From the NCBI GenBank assembly GCA_016234485.1, contig JACRBL010000045.1, positions 1 through 59,244 of the forward strand: a DNA stretch of 59,244 bases. The letters run 5' to 3'. Position 1 is the first letter of the stretch, and each line of letters opens with the position of its first letter. A program made the translations under genes and the position numbers. A model generated the notes under the pieces. The model made no database searches. It had not been told where the DNA came from and saw nothing but the letters and a program-made list of their open reading frames with translations. This document shows, one piece after another, positions 32,275-40,976 of this stretch. This DNA comes from Chloroflexota bacterium (GTDB taxonomy: Bacteria; Chloroflexota; Anaerolineae; Anaerolineales; Villigracilaceae).

Positions 32275-33332
32275 ACACACAATTCACCCTGCGCGAAGTC
32301 CTCTCGCAACTGGCGGACGAAGGTTTGGCGAAGCCGCTGGAACTGGTCACCGCCCTCTCCGCGCCCGCGGAAGTGCACGGTTCCTCCCTGCCGTGGTTTG
32401 TCAAATTGTTTATCGGCATCGCCGCCTGGATCGCGGCCATCCTGATCGTCTCATTCTTCTTCGCCATCGGCATCATTGAAGAGGAAAGCGCGCTCGGCTT
32501 CGGGTTGGTCTTTTGCGCCGCGGCAATTCCCGTCAACCGCGCAGGGTATCGCAACACCTTCTGGATTCAACTTTCGCTGGCGGCCAGCCTCACGGGGCAG
32601 GCGTTGGCAATCATCGGACTGTTTTCGATCTTCGATGAACTCCTGATCATGACGCTGCTGGTCGCCATGCTGGAAACAGCCCTGATCCTTTTGCATCGCG
32701 ATTCTGTCCTTCGTTTCATTTCCGCGCTAATCGTCGTTGGGTTTTTCCTTGCGCTCATCTTCGAACAGGAAATGCAGGTCTCGATTCACGCTCTCATTCT
32801 CGCTTTGGCCGCGGGAACGCTTGCGATCCATCTCAACCAGAACCGCATCAAACTTCTCTCGCTCGACGAGACGATCCTTCCTGTTGGCTCTGCGATCACG
32901 TTTTCCTTGCTCGGCATCCTGATCCTGCCTCTTGCGGATGAATTTGACCTGCGCTGGGAATTTACCGCCATTGTTCTGTTTGGCATGTTGATCTATCTGC
33001 TCTGGCGGATCGGAACCGACCTCGGCTATTCCCTCCGCAACCGCGTCGTCATCGCGCTGCTGGTCGGCGCTTTGCTCTTGTTGATTCCCGCCTTGCGTAT
33101 GCCTGGTCTCCTCGCCGCGCTCATCGTCCTTGCGCTCGGGTTCTGGCGCAACAACCAGGGCCTCGTCTGGCTGGCGGCCATCTTCCTCGTCTTCTACATT
33201 TGGGCGTTCTACTATTCCCTCGAGTGGACGTTGCTCGTCAAATCGCTCGTCTTGCTCGCCAGCGGACTCGTCCTGCTCGGCCTGCGATTCTTCGTCGTCC
33301 AATTTACCGCGAATTCGGGAGAGCCATCATGA
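32271..33332 (+). CDS. DUF4401 membrane protein
   Basis: 353 residues. Short N-terminal soluble part (TLREVLSQLADEGL), then about ten to eleven TM segments, the first pair ending with FFAIGIIEEESALGFGLVF, as in DUF4401. The ATGA overlap at both ends ties it to DUF2157 upstream and GDYXXLXY downstream, so the three proteins are made together and probably form a membrane complex. Confidence 0.92.
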   Translation: MNTQFTLREVLSQLADEGLAKPLELVTALSAPAEVHGSSLPWFVKLFIGIAAWIAAILIVSFFFAIGIIEEESALGFGLVFCAAAIPVNRAGYRNTFWIQLSLAASLTGQALAIIGLFSIFDELLIMTLLVAMLETALILLHRDSVLRFISALIVVGFFLALIFEQEMQVSIHALILALAAGTLAIHLNQNRIKLLSLDETILPVGSAITFSLLGILILPLADEFDLRWEFTAIVLFGMLIYLLWRIGTDLGYSLRNRVVIALLVGALLLLIPALRMPGLLAALIVLALGFWRNNQGLVWLAAIFLVFYIWAFYYSLEWTLLVKSLVLLASGLVLLGLRFFVVQFTANSGEPS

Positions 33333-33823
33333 AACCACGCGACTTCGTTTTGTGGGGCATGACCTTTGTCATCTTTGTGCTGACAACCTATCTGGTTTAT
33401 CAGCGCGAACTGCTGGCTGTCAACGGACGCGTTGTCCTGCTCGAACTCGCCCCCGTTGACCCGCGCTCGCTCATGCAGGGCGATTACATGCAATTACGTT
33501 ACGCCCTCGCCGACGATATCGCCGCCAGCACAGGTCTCGAACGCGGCTTCGTAGTCGTCCGTCTCGATTCAAATAATGTCGCGCGCTTCGTGCGGGTTTA
33601 CGATCCTGCCACGCCGCTCGCGGCGAACGAAGTTCTGCTTCCCTTCCGCGGCAGTAATCAATGGGATATGCAAATCGGCTCGAAATCGTATTTCATGCAG
33701 GAAGGCCATGCCGAATATTACGACGACGCCAAATACGGCGAAATGCGCCTTTCGGATTCGGGGACGATCATGCTGGTTGGCCTGCGCGACGAACATTTCA
33801 ATTTGCTCGGCCCGCCGAAATAA
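33329..33823 (+). CDS. GDYXXLXY domain protein
   Basis: 164 residues from the ATG in the ATGA overlap with DUF4401. One N-terminal TM (about 6-24), then the signature region DPRSLMQGDYMQLRYALA, which fits GDYxxLxY, and a beta-rich extracytoplasmic domain. Third and last gene of the DUF2157-DUF4401-GDYXXLXY unit; a palindromic repeat separates it from the converging murJ. Confidence 0.93.
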   Translation: MKPRDFVLWGMTFVIFVLTTYLVYQRELLAVNGRVVLLELAPVDPRSLMQGDYMQLRYALADDIAASTGLERGFVVVRLDSNNVARFVRVYDPATPLAANEVLLPFRGSNQWDMQIGSKSYFMQEGHAEYYDDAKYGEMRLSDSGTIMLVGLRDEHFNLLGPPK

Positions 33824-33833
33824 TCGTGATATT

Positions 33834-33922
33834 CGTCATTGCGAGGGTGATCTTCCCGAAGCAATCTCCCCTCACAACGCGGGGATTGCTTCGTCGGGAA
33901 GACCGCCCTCCTCGCAATGACG
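33834..33922. repeat. CGTCATTGCGAG-type palindromic repeat, copy C
   Basis: About 89 bp with CGTCATTGCGAGG and CCTCGCAATGACGG ends and GAAGCAATC/GATTGCTTC inner arms, in the convergent gap between GDYXXLXY and murJ. It could fold into a long hairpin and act as a bidirectional terminator. Confidence 0.85.
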
Positions 33923-33941
33923 GGTACGAAATGATCTTGCG

Positions 33942-35507
33942 TTAGCGTCGGATGATTCTTCGCGCCGCGCCCAAGATCATTTGCATTTCGGGGACTTTCA
34001 ACGCGAGACTGATTCCCACATAGACGATTCCCCCCACTGCGACTCCTCCCAGCCCAACGAGCCAACGGTTCATTCCAACCGCCAGCGGGAGCCACAACCC
34101 GAGCGCTAGACTCATCCCCAGCCCCGCGATGGACGCGTACGCGAGTCCCTGCGCGATATGCCTCCCCTCGATTCCGCCCAGGCGTTTACGCATCACGACG
34201 AAGAGCGCGGCCGCTTCGAGGGCGGTGGCGAGGCTGTTCGCCAGGGCAAGGCCTCCAAGCGGCATCCAGCCCAACGTCGAGAAGAGACGCGAGAAGATCA
34301 GCGAGAAGACCACGTTCAAGAGCATGGCAATCGTCCCGATGAGGACGGGAGTCTTCGTGTCGTGTTGCGCGAAGAAGGCGCGCGTCAGCACTTCCATGAT
34401 GGAGTGACCGACGAGACCCGCCGCGTACCAGGTCAGCGCCCAGGCGGTCATCTCGGCGGTGAGAGCGTTGAACTCGCCGCGCTGATACAGCATCGAGACG
34501 ATCGGGTTGGCGAGAATCATCAAGCCCAAGCTGGCGGGGAGCGCCATCAGGAACATGCCGCGCAGGGCCGAAGCCAGCGAGGAGCGCATCTCGTCCTGTT
34601 GGCCGAGCGCGTGTTGCGCCGAGAAGGTGGGCATGGCCGCGATGGCCACGGATTGCGCGATGGCGGCCTGGGCCATGAGCATCAGCATGAAGCCGTACGA
34701 GAGGCTGATGAGACTGCCCTCGGCCATGCGTGAGCCAAGATTGGTGTTGACCCAAAAGTTTAATTGGACGATGGCCGCGCCGAAGACGCGCGGTCCCATC
34801 AATTGAATGACTTTGTGAACGTCGGGGTTGGCGAGACCAAGCGAAGACGAAAATTCCCCATTGAGTTTGAACAGCGACGGAAGTTGGATCAGCAAAAAGA
34901 GCGCCGAGCCGATCACCACGCCCCAGGCCAGGCCGTAAATCCCCAGCCAGCGACTCAAAACGAGCGCGCCGAAAATTTGACCGAGTTGATACATGGCCGC
35001 CGTCAGTTGCGGCACGAAGAAGACCTGATGCGCGTTGAGGATGCTGACGACCAATCCGCCCACGCCGAAGAGGATGGCCGAGATGGATTGGATGCGGAGC
35101 AGGTCAATCGTCAGTTGAAATTGCGCGGGATCAGCCGAGAGGCCAGGAGCGAGCAGGTAGCGCACGATCTGCGGGGCAAAGACGGACACAAGCGCCGCCG
35201 CGAGAATCAAAATCAACGTGACGAGGTTGATGAGCGAAGAAGCCAGTTTCCACGCGGCTTTGCGCTCCTCGGTGACGAGCAGTCCCGTGAAAGTGGGGAG
35301 GAAGGCCGAGCCGAGCGCGCCCGCCGCGATCAAATTGAAGAGCGTCTCCGAGACGCGGTTCGCGGCGGAGAAGGCGTCCAGTTCGTGGGCGGGGAAGGAA
35401 CTCGCCACGAGGATGGAACGGACGAGCCCCACGAGTTGACCGAGCACGATGGCGATCATCACCGTCCCCGCCGCGCGGGCGATTTTTTGGTTGGAGGTTT
35501 GGGTCAC
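33942..35507 (-). CDS. murJ: Lipid II flippase MurJ
   Basis: 521 residues with about fourteen TM segments, the normal MurJ length. Family marks: GLVRSILVASSFPAHELDAFSAANRVSETLFNLIAAGALGSAFLP near the N-terminus, LNAHQVFFVPQLTAAMYQLG, YGFMLMLMAQAAIAQSVAIAAMPTFS and TRAFFAQHDTKTPVLIG. It moves the peptidoglycan precursor lipid II across the cytoplasmic membrane. Its presence implies a peptidoglycan wall, consistent with VanW and LCP proteins further on. Transcribed alone, divergent from the HU-related gene. Confidence 0.96.
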   Translation of the reverse strand: MTQTSNQKIARAAGTVMIAIVLGQLVGLVRSILVASSFPAHELDAFSAANRVSETLFNLIAAGALGSAFLPTFTGLLVTEERKAAWKLASSLINLVTLILILAAALVSVFAPQIVRYLLAPGLSADPAQFQLTIDLLRIQSISAILFGVGGLVVSILNAHQVFFVPQLTAAMYQLGQIFGALVLSRWLGIYGLAWGVVIGSALFLLIQLPSLFKLNGEFSSSLGLANPDVHKVIQLMGPRVFGAAIVQLNFWVNTNLGSRMAEGSLISLSYGFMLMLMAQAAIAQSVAIAAMPTFSAQHALGQQDEMRSSLASALRGMFLMALPASLGLMILANPIVSMLYQRGEFNALTAEMTAWALTWYAAGLVGHSIMEVLTRAFFAQHDTKTPVLIGTIAMLLNVVFSLIFSRLFSTLGWMPLGGLALANSLATALEAAALFVVMRKRLGGIEGRHIAQGLAYASIAGLGMSLALGLWLPLAVGMNRWLVGLGGVAVGGIVYVGISLALKVPEMQMILGAARRIIRR

Positions 35508-35521
35508 GGGGCGGGATTATA

Positions 35522-35662
35522 CATGAAAGAGATTTGGGGGATGCAGGTTTTTCTCCCAATCTCTTTTTCATGCTATACTTTCGCCACCGTGGGGGATAGC
35601 CCACAGGCAGACAGCGCTTCCCCCAATCCAACACTTTTTTTCATAGCCCCAAGGAGGCCAAA
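35522..35662 (+). promoter_or_regulatory. Promoter and structured leader of the HU-related gene
   Basis: A -10 box TATACT (35574-35579) is preceded by an imperfect inverted repeat (CATGAAAGAGATT at 35522, AATCTCTTTTTCATG ending 35572). The roughly 75-nt leader contains GTGGG...CCCAC and GGGGGA...TCCCCC complements and ends with AAGGAGG, 5 bp before the ATG. Confidence 0.5.
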
Positions 35663-36043
35663 ATGACTGTGAAGTACAACATTGTTGAACGCGGGAACCC
35701 TGGTAAACCCGAAGCGCCCAAGAAGTTCTATCCCTCTGTGACTTCGAGCGGAAGGAAGACCCTGCGCCAGTTGGCTACGCAGATTTCGCTGATTTCCACC
35801 GTTTCCAGCACGGATGTAATGGCAGTGTTGGAAGCCCTGCTCACGACTATTCCGCAGGAGTTAGTGGCGGGCAATGTGGTGGAGCTGGGCGATTTCGGAA
35901 ATTTCTGGCTGAAGAACGAAGCCGATGGAGCCGCAACTGCCGAAGAAGCGCGCGCCACCCAGATCACCAACTTGTTGCCGCGTTTCCATGCAGGCAAGGA
36001 ATTCAAGAAGGTTCTTGCGACGGTTGAGTACGAGAAGGCGTAG
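35663..36043 (+). CDS. HU-related DNA-binding protein
   Basis: 126 residues of the HU-related family that is longer than classical HU: YNIVERGNPGKPEAPKKFYPSVTSSGRKTLRQLATQIS, then TDVMAVLEALLTTIPQELVAGNVVELGDFGNFWLKN (the HU core) and a C-terminal tail ending LLPRFHAGKEFKKVL. It should bind and bend DNA as a nucleoid-associated protein. Strong AAGGAGG, structured leader and a perfect terminator suggest high expression from a single-gene unit. Confidence 0.93.
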   Translation: MTVKYNIVERGNPGKPEAPKKFYPSVTSSGRKTLRQLATQISLISTVSSTDVMAVLEALLTTIPQELVAGNVVELGDFGNFWLKNEADGAATAEEARATQITNLLPRFHAGKEFKKVLATVEYEKA

Positions 36044-36052
36044 ACTGGCTAA

Positions 36053-36092
36053 AAAGACCTGTGACGTTTCTAAAACGTCACAGGTCTTTCTT
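36053..36092 (+). terminator. Strong terminator after the HU-related gene
   Basis: A perfect 17-bp stem: 36053-36069 pairs with 36073-36089 across CTA, followed by CTTG. Ten bp after the stop codon. Confidence 0.85.
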
Positions 36093-36156
36093 GTAATCCT
36101 GTTATAACTGCTTTGAAATCTTGTTAAGACTCGTTTGTAATCTTGTTATAACGGGA
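36091..36156. promoter_or_regulatory. Three tandem 22-bp units with a GTTATAAC core, upstream of the restriction-modification gene
   Basis: Units at 36091-36112, 36113-36134 and 36135-36156, each TTGNAATCNTGTTANNAC followed by 4 variable bases. GTTATAAC is itself palindromic (units 1 and 3). A 22-bp spacing is about two helix turns, fitting a regulator or methyltransferase binding array. Confidence 0.6.
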
Positions 36157-36205
36157 TTGGTAGCCTTTTCACCTGAATTTGACCATTCTATTATAAAATC
36201 AACCT

Positions 36206-39136
36206 ATGAAAACACAAGAAACCGCCTACGCCGAAATCGGAAAACTTGTTCAGAAATTCAAGAACTTGCCTGTGCGGGAACGCAAGACGATGAACGAACA
36301 CGCCACGCGGCAGGGATTTATTCTGCCGATGTTCCGCGCTCTTGGTTGGGATATTGACAACGTGAACGAAGTTAATCCCGAAGAAAAGGTTTCGCGTGGG
36401 TTCGTGGATTTCTCTTTTCGTATTGGGAATGTGCCGCGTTATTTTTTGGAAACCAAGAAACTGGACGAAGACCTGAATAAATTGCAGTGGGTACAGCAAG
36501 CCATTGATTATGCGTGGACGAAATCGGTGACGTGGGCGTTGCTTTCAGACTTCGAGGGGTTGATTGTTTTTAATGCCGAAGCCAAAGCCGACAACCCTTA
36601 TCAATCGCGCTTCCTTGATTTCACCTATGAAGATTACCTGCCGCGTTTTGAGCAGTTGTGGTGGCTTTCGCGCGAGCAGACCTTGCTGGGACGGCTGGAC
36701 ATGGAAGCGGATAAATTCGGACGGATCAACAAACGTTTGCCCGTCAGTCAGGAATTATTTGCCGACCTGAAAAAATGGCGGCAGTCTCTTTTCAACGACA
36801 TTAAAGCCTATACCATGTTGGCAGAGGGGGATGTGGATAATGCCGTCTTGCATTTGCTAAACCGCCTGATCTTTATTCGTACCGCAGAAGACCGATTGGT
36901 GGAACCAAACCGTTTGCAGGCGTTGGTGCGGGAATTGAAAGAGAAAAAACAGATTCGCAATCTGGCGGCAGAGTTATCGAAGTTATTTCGTGAAATGGAC
37001 GGGATTTACAACTCGGAGTTATTCAAGCCGCACATGTCCGAAGGTTTGGACATTACGCCTGCTGTGTTGGAAGAAGTCATTAATGGCTTATACGCCAGGA
37101 ATTTTGTCCGTTATAACTTCAATGCGTTGGAAGCGGACGTATTGGGAACGGTGTATGAGCAATACTTGGGCGCGGTGGTTGCGGATCAATCGGAGGAAGA
37201 AGCGAAACCTAGGAAAGGGACGAAACAACTTCCATTGGTCGAGTCGGGGATGACAGTGCAGGAGCGCCGCAAGAAACGCAAATCGCAGGGCATTTATTAC
37301 ACGCCGTCGTTTGTCACCAAATACATTGTCCAGCAAACGGTGGGGAAATATCTGGAAGAGAAGGGCTACAACCCATCCAAACCGCCGCGTATTTTGGACA
37401 TGGCTTGCGGTTCGGGTTCGTTTCTGATCGAAGCGTTTGATGTGGTGGATAAATTCGTGATGAATTTGCGCACGCAACCCCCTCCGTCACTTCGTGACAC
37501 CTCCCCCAAATTCGACGGTACTTCTGTCGAATTTGGGGGAGGGCAGGGTGGGGGTGATCGCGCTCGTCAACTGGAGGTGTTGACAAACTGCATTTACGGT
37601 GTGGACAAGGATAAACAGGCATTGGAAGTTGCCCGCCTGAATTTGCTGTTACGCGCCTTGCACAGCCGCGAGAAATTGCCGCTCTTGAAAAACTTCCATT
37701 TGGGAGACAGCCTGCGCCCCGAAACATGGGAAATGGGCTTTCCCGAAGTGATGAAGGACGGCGGCTTTGACATCATCATCGGCAATCCGCCGTATGTGAG
37801 AATTCAAACGCTGGATAAAGCGGAAGTTGAATTCTTCAACCAAAACTTTGAATCTGCAACTGGCAATTACGACATTTACGTTTTGTTTGTTGAGCAAGCC
37901 CTGAAGTTACTCAAACCTGGTGGAGTGATGGGTTTTATTTTGCCAAACAAGTTTATGCAGGTTGATTATGGTGAAGGATTGCGAAAGTTGCTGTCAGAAA
38001 ACAAATACGTTGAAAAGATAGTTGACTTCAAATCGTTTCAGATTTTTGAAAACGCTACAACATATACTTGTCTGCTATTCTTAAGAAAGAAACAAAATTC
38101 GAGATTTAGTTTGGTAACACCTGTTTCCATTGAGGAAAGAACAGTTGAGGTATTCAACATTCCGCCAGCAGAAGTTCCAACCAGCAATTTAACAAACAAA
38201 GCATGGACTCTTTCCGACAATCTCACGAGTAGCTTGTTAGAAAAAATCCGTAGTTCAAACGCCGTACCATTGCTTGACCTGCCTTCCGATATGTCTCGTG
38301 GTTCAAGCAGTGGCGGAGACGATCTTTTTATTCTGACAAAATCAAGCGGTGATCGTTATAAAACAAAAGATGATGTCGCTGTAGACATTGAATCTGATTT
38401 ATTGCGAATTCCACTTTACGCAACCGATTTTGGGAGATACGTGTTTCGCCCACAAGCAAATGAGCGAATAATCTTTCCGTACCAAGTTACAGCCGATGGA
38501 TATAAATTGCTTGATGAAAAAGAAATCAAGAAGAAGTATCCGAAAGCGTTTGCTTACCTTTCAAAACGAAAAAAAGAACTTGAAAAGCGAAAAGACTACA
38601 AATCTTGGTATGCATTTAGCGCGCCCAGAAATTTACATCTTCATGATGTGGCTCAAATCGTTGTTCCATTACTTGCCAACAAGGGCTTATTTGCGTTTTT
38701 GCCTGATGACAAACAAGATTATTGTCTAATGGCAAGCGGTGGATTTAGCATTTCGGTTTTAGACAAAGATAGTTCTCCTACTTATGTTCTCGGCCTTCTC
38801 AATTCCACACTTCTATTTTGGTATTTGAAGCAAATCAGTAATGTGTTTCGTGGAGGATGGATTACTTGCACAAAACAGTACGTAGGCCAACTCCCCATCC
38901 GCCGCATAGACTTTACCAATCCCGCCGAAAAAGCGGCGCATGATGAAATTGTCTCGCTGGTGGAGAAGATGCTGGCGTTACAAAAGGAAAAGCAGTCGTA
39001 CACGTCCAAACTCTATGATGATGAAATCCAGGCCGTTGAGCGTCAAATCGCCCATGTGGATGAGGAGATCAATCAACGCGTGTATCGTCTGTATGGGTTG
39101 ACGGAGGAAGAGATTGGGATTGTGGAAGGGGCTTGA
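36206..39136 (+). CDS. Type IIG-like restriction-modification enzyme (Eco57I-type N6-adenine methyltransferase with N-terminal nuclease)
   Basis: 976 residues in one chain. N-terminal PD-(D/E)xK-like nuclease (about 40-110: LGWDIDN, EEKVSRGFVDFSF, FLETKK). A helical region follows, then the methyltransferase core: SQGIYYTPSFVTKYIV, motif I ILDMACGSGSFLIEAFD, motif IV IIGNPPYVRIQ. The C-terminal third is a TaqI-like target-recognition region ending in a coiled coil. One protein would cut and methylate an adenine-containing site; it needs no separate specificity subunit. A palindromic repeat is inserted in frame just after motif I (37477-37555). From about 38000 the DNA is more AT-rich. A DUF559 nuclease gene follows. 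Confidence 0.9.
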   Translation: MKTQETAYAEIGKLVQKFKNLPVRERKTMNEHATRQGFILPMFRALGWDIDNVNEVNPEEKVSRGFVDFSFRIGNVPRYFLETKKLDEDLNKLQWVQQAIDYAWTKSVTWALLSDFEGLIVFNAEAKADNPYQSRFLDFTYEDYLPRFEQLWWLSREQTLLGRLDMEADKFGRINKRLPVSQELFADLKKWRQSLFNDIKAYTMLAEGDVDNAVLHLLNRLIFIRTAEDRLVEPNRLQALVRELKEKKQIRNLAAELSKLFREMDGIYNSELFKPHMSEGLDITPAVLEEVINGLYARNFVRYNFNALEADVLGTVYEQYLGAVVADQSEEEAKPRKGTKQLPLVESGMTVQERRKKRKSQGIYYTPSFVTKYIVQQTVGKYLEEKGYNPSKPPRILDMACGSGSFLIEAFDVVDKFVMNLRTQPPPSLRDTSPKFDGTSVEFGGGQGGGDRARQLEVLTNCIYGVDKDKQALEVARLNLLLRALHSREKLPLLKNFHLGDSLRPETWEMGFPEVMKDGGFDIIIGNPPYVRIQTLDKAEVEFFNQNFESATGNYDIYVLFVEQALKLLKPGGVMGFILPNKFMQVDYGEGLRKLLSENKYVEKIVDFKSFQIFENATTYTCLLFLRKKQNSRFSLVTPVSIEERTVEVFNIPPAEVPTSNLTNKAWTLSDNLTSSLLEKIRSSNAVPLLDLPSDMSRGSSSGGDDLFILTKSSGDRYKTKDDVAVDIESDLLRIPLYATDFGRYVFRPQANERIIFPYQVTADGYKLLDEKEIKKKYPKAFAYLSKRKKELEKRKDYKSWYAFSAPRNLHLHDVAQIVVPLLANKGLFAFLPDDKQDYCLMASGGFSISVLDKDSSPTYVLGLLNSTLLFWYLKQISNVFRGGWITCTKQYVGQLPIRRIDFTNPAEKAAHDEIVSLVEKMLALQKEKQSYTSKLYDDEIQAVERQIAHVDEEINQRVYRLYGLTEEEIGIVEGA
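37477..37555. repeat. Palindromic element inserted in frame in the methyltransferase gene
   Basis: Outer ACCCCCTCC/GGTGGGGGT and inner CCTCCCCCAAATTCGAC/GTCGAATTTGGGGGAGG arms. It encodes a Pro- then Gly-rich stretch (about residues 426-450) between methyltransferase motifs I and IV, without a stop or frameshift. Confidence 0.75.
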
Positions 39137-39442
39137 CCCCCACCCATCCTCCCCTATTCGGAAGATCACGAATGGGGGAGGGGAAGTAGTTGTTTTTATG
39201 AGTGCAGTAACTCACATTCAGGATATTGTTGTTGCCCTCCCCCAAATCCGCTCTTTGATTTGGGGGAGGCGCCGAAGGCGGAGGGGGTACTGTTCTGACC
39301 CCCACCCGTCCTCCCCCATTCGGAAGACCACGAATGGGGGAGGGGAAGTAGTTGTTTTTATGAGTGCAGTAATTCACATTCAGGATATTGTTGCATTCCT
39401 CCCCCATTTCCGCTCTTTGAAATAGGGGAGGCAGGAGGGGGT
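39135..39442. repeat. Tandem duplication of a composite palindromic element (162 + 146 bp)
   Basis: Fills the whole 306-bp gap between the restriction enzyme and the DUF559 gene. Each copy has a CCCCCACCC start, a hairpin around ATTCGGAAGAYCACGAAT, a shared 47-bp spacer (with ATGAGTGCAGTAA) and a second hairpin CCTCCCCC..CGCTCTTTG..GGGGGAGG. The end of copy 2 (GGAGGCAGGAGGGGGT) abuts the next ATG and provides its ribosome-binding sequence. Confidence 0.85.
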
Positions 39443-39811
39443 ATGATTCACAAACGCACCATTCCCAAAATCTTCAACCGCGCAAAAGAGTTGCGCCACG
39501 ACCCAACTCCCGCCGAAATCAAATTGTGGGCGAGATTGCGCGCCCATCGCATGGCAGATGTCCACTTTCGGAATCAACACGCCATCGGCAACTACATTGT
39601 GGACTTCTGCGCGCCGCGCAGGAAACTCGTTATCGAATTGGACGGCAGTCACCATTTGCAACAGGAAGAATACGACACGGAGAGAACCGAATTTTTGAAA
39701 TCGAAGGGATTCAAGGTGTTGCGGTTTTGGAATCATGACGTGATGAATAATATCGAATCGGTCTTGAATGTAATCTGGGATACTCTGCATGAGAAAAACG
39801 CGCCACAATAA
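39443..39811 (+). CDS. DUF559 (Vsr/MutH-like) endonuclease-domain protein
   Basis: 122 residues, one DUF559 domain: RAKELRHDPTPAEIKLWARLRAHRM, FRNQHAIGNYIVDFCAPRRKLVIELDGSHHL and GFKVLRFWNHDVMNNIESVL. The Asp of VDF, the Glu of ELDG and the following residues correspond to the PD-(D/E)xK-type site of very-short-patch-repair-like nucleases. It may cut or nick DNA; target unknown. Its Shine-Dalgarno-like sequence comes from the end of the upstream palindromic element. Position behind the restriction-modification gene suggests a defence neighbourhood, though DUF559 genes are commonly scattered. Confidence 0.9.
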   Translation: MIHKRTIPKIFNRAKELRHDPTPAEIKLWARLRAHRMADVHFRNQHAIGNYIVDFCAPRRKLVIELDGSHHLQQEEYDTERTEFLKSKGFKVLRFWNHDVMNNIESVLNVIWDTLHEKNAPQ

Positions 39812-39874
39812 AACCTATCATGTCTGATGGATTGAAATGCAAACCGCCACCTTTACGATGGCGGTTTATGTTTA

Positions 39875-40831
39875 TTATCCTGTCTTCCGCTCGCGCCTCT
39901 TCCTCACCACCCTCGCCACGCCCCACCAGATCAACCCAAGCGCCACCAACCACGGCGCAACCGCAATCACGAACACGATCATAAAGTCCGCGAAGCCGCG
40001 CAGGGAGTTGACGAGCGCGTCCACGGCGCCGCGGAACGTCTCGGCGGGGCGCCAGGTATCGTCCAGGGGCTGGCTGGGGAGGTAGGGATACAGGCTGATG
40101 GTGATGCTCGAAAGCCGCGCCGACTCGGACAGGAACTTCATCCGTCCCTTGATCGATTCGATCTCGGTCTCGCGCTGGGTGAGTTGCTGTTCGGCCAGCA
40201 AGAGTTCCTCGGTGGTGGCCGATTGCTTCATGATCTCCAGCAGTCGGTCACGCGCCGCTTCGAGCGACTCGAGCCGCGTGTTCAAGTCCACAAACTCGGC
40301 AGTCACGTCGTCCGCCGATTCACTGCGCTCGTCCACTTTCACGGCCAGTTTGGCGATGCGATTCATCACCGCGTCGAACTCCTCGGCGGGGACGCGGATC
40401 GTGGTGTCAATGTAAGGGTCTTGTCCCTCGTAGTTTGTCCGCTCATTGCTGGAGACGAGGAACGCGCCTTTGGCGGCCAGTTCCGCCACCACCTTTTCCA
40501 CTTCTTTTTGCGCGGCGCGGGTATCTTCCACGGTGAGCCTCAAAGTCCCGTTGCGGATGATGAGCCGCTCCGACGGTTCGATTTGGAGCGCGCGGGCGAC
40601 GTCGTAGGCCGCGTCAATTTCCAGGGCTGGCGCTTCGGTGGCGGCGGGGTACGCGCCTCCTCCATCGAACCCAATGAGGCTTTTGTTAATCGTCCTGAAT
40701 TCGTTTCCCACCACTGGTCCCATATACATCAACAGGCACAAGATGACGAATAACAGACCAACGCCGCCCAATCCAAAGGACAGGTTGCGGTTGCGCTTTT
40801 TCAAGGTTTGAATTTGACTCTGCTCGTTCAT
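39875..40831 (-). CDS. DUF4349 membrane protein
   Basis: 318 residues from ATG 40831 behind AAAGGAGG. One N-terminal TM (about 18-40), an extracytoplasmic domain with RLIIRNGTLRLTVEDTRAAQKEVEKVV and ITISLYPYLPSQP, a long coiled coil in the middle (SLEAARDRLLEIM to QRETEIESIKGRM), and a C-terminal TM (about 275-300) with a basic tail. This is the usual DUF4349 build; the function is unknown, with a role in envelope scaffolding suspected. Divergent from the kinase gene. Confidence 0.92.
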   Translation of the reverse strand: MNEQSQIQTLKKRNRNLSFGLGGVGLLFVILCLLMYMGPVVGNEFRTINKSLIGFDGGGAYPAATEAPALEIDAAYDVARALQIEPSERLIIRNGTLRLTVEDTRAAQKEVEKVVAELAAKGAFLVSSNERTNYEGQDPYIDTTIRVPAEEFDAVMNRIAKLAVKVDERSESADDVTAEFVDLNTRLESLEAARDRLLEIMKQSATTEELLLAEQQLTQRETEIESIKGRMKFLSESARLSSITISLYPYLPSQPLDDTWRPAETFRGAVDALVNSLRGFADFMIVFVIAVAPWLVALGLIWWGVARVVRKRRERKTG

Positions 40832-40940
40832 GGGAAGCCTCCTTTTCGGCAATCGCAGTATACCTCCTCTTCCCAGATGAGGAAGGCAGAGGTTGAGGTC
40901 GCTCCTCCCTATCATCTCCGCAAATAGGCGGCGATAAGTC

Positions 40941-40970
40941 TTGCGCTTTCCCGCCTTCCATAGGTATACT
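40941..40970 (+). promoter_or_regulatory. Promoter giving a leaderless transcript of the Ser/Thr kinase
   Basis: TTGCGC (40941-40946), 18-bp spacer, TATACT (40965-40970); the ATG is at 40977 and no Shine-Dalgarno is present. Confidence 0.55.
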
Positions 40971-40976
40971 TCGTTC

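Noticed and set aside
32727..33302. Minus-strand open frame in the DUF4401 gene
   Set aside because: Shadow of the membrane protein; translation is a charged low-complexity string typical of antisense of hydrophobic codons.
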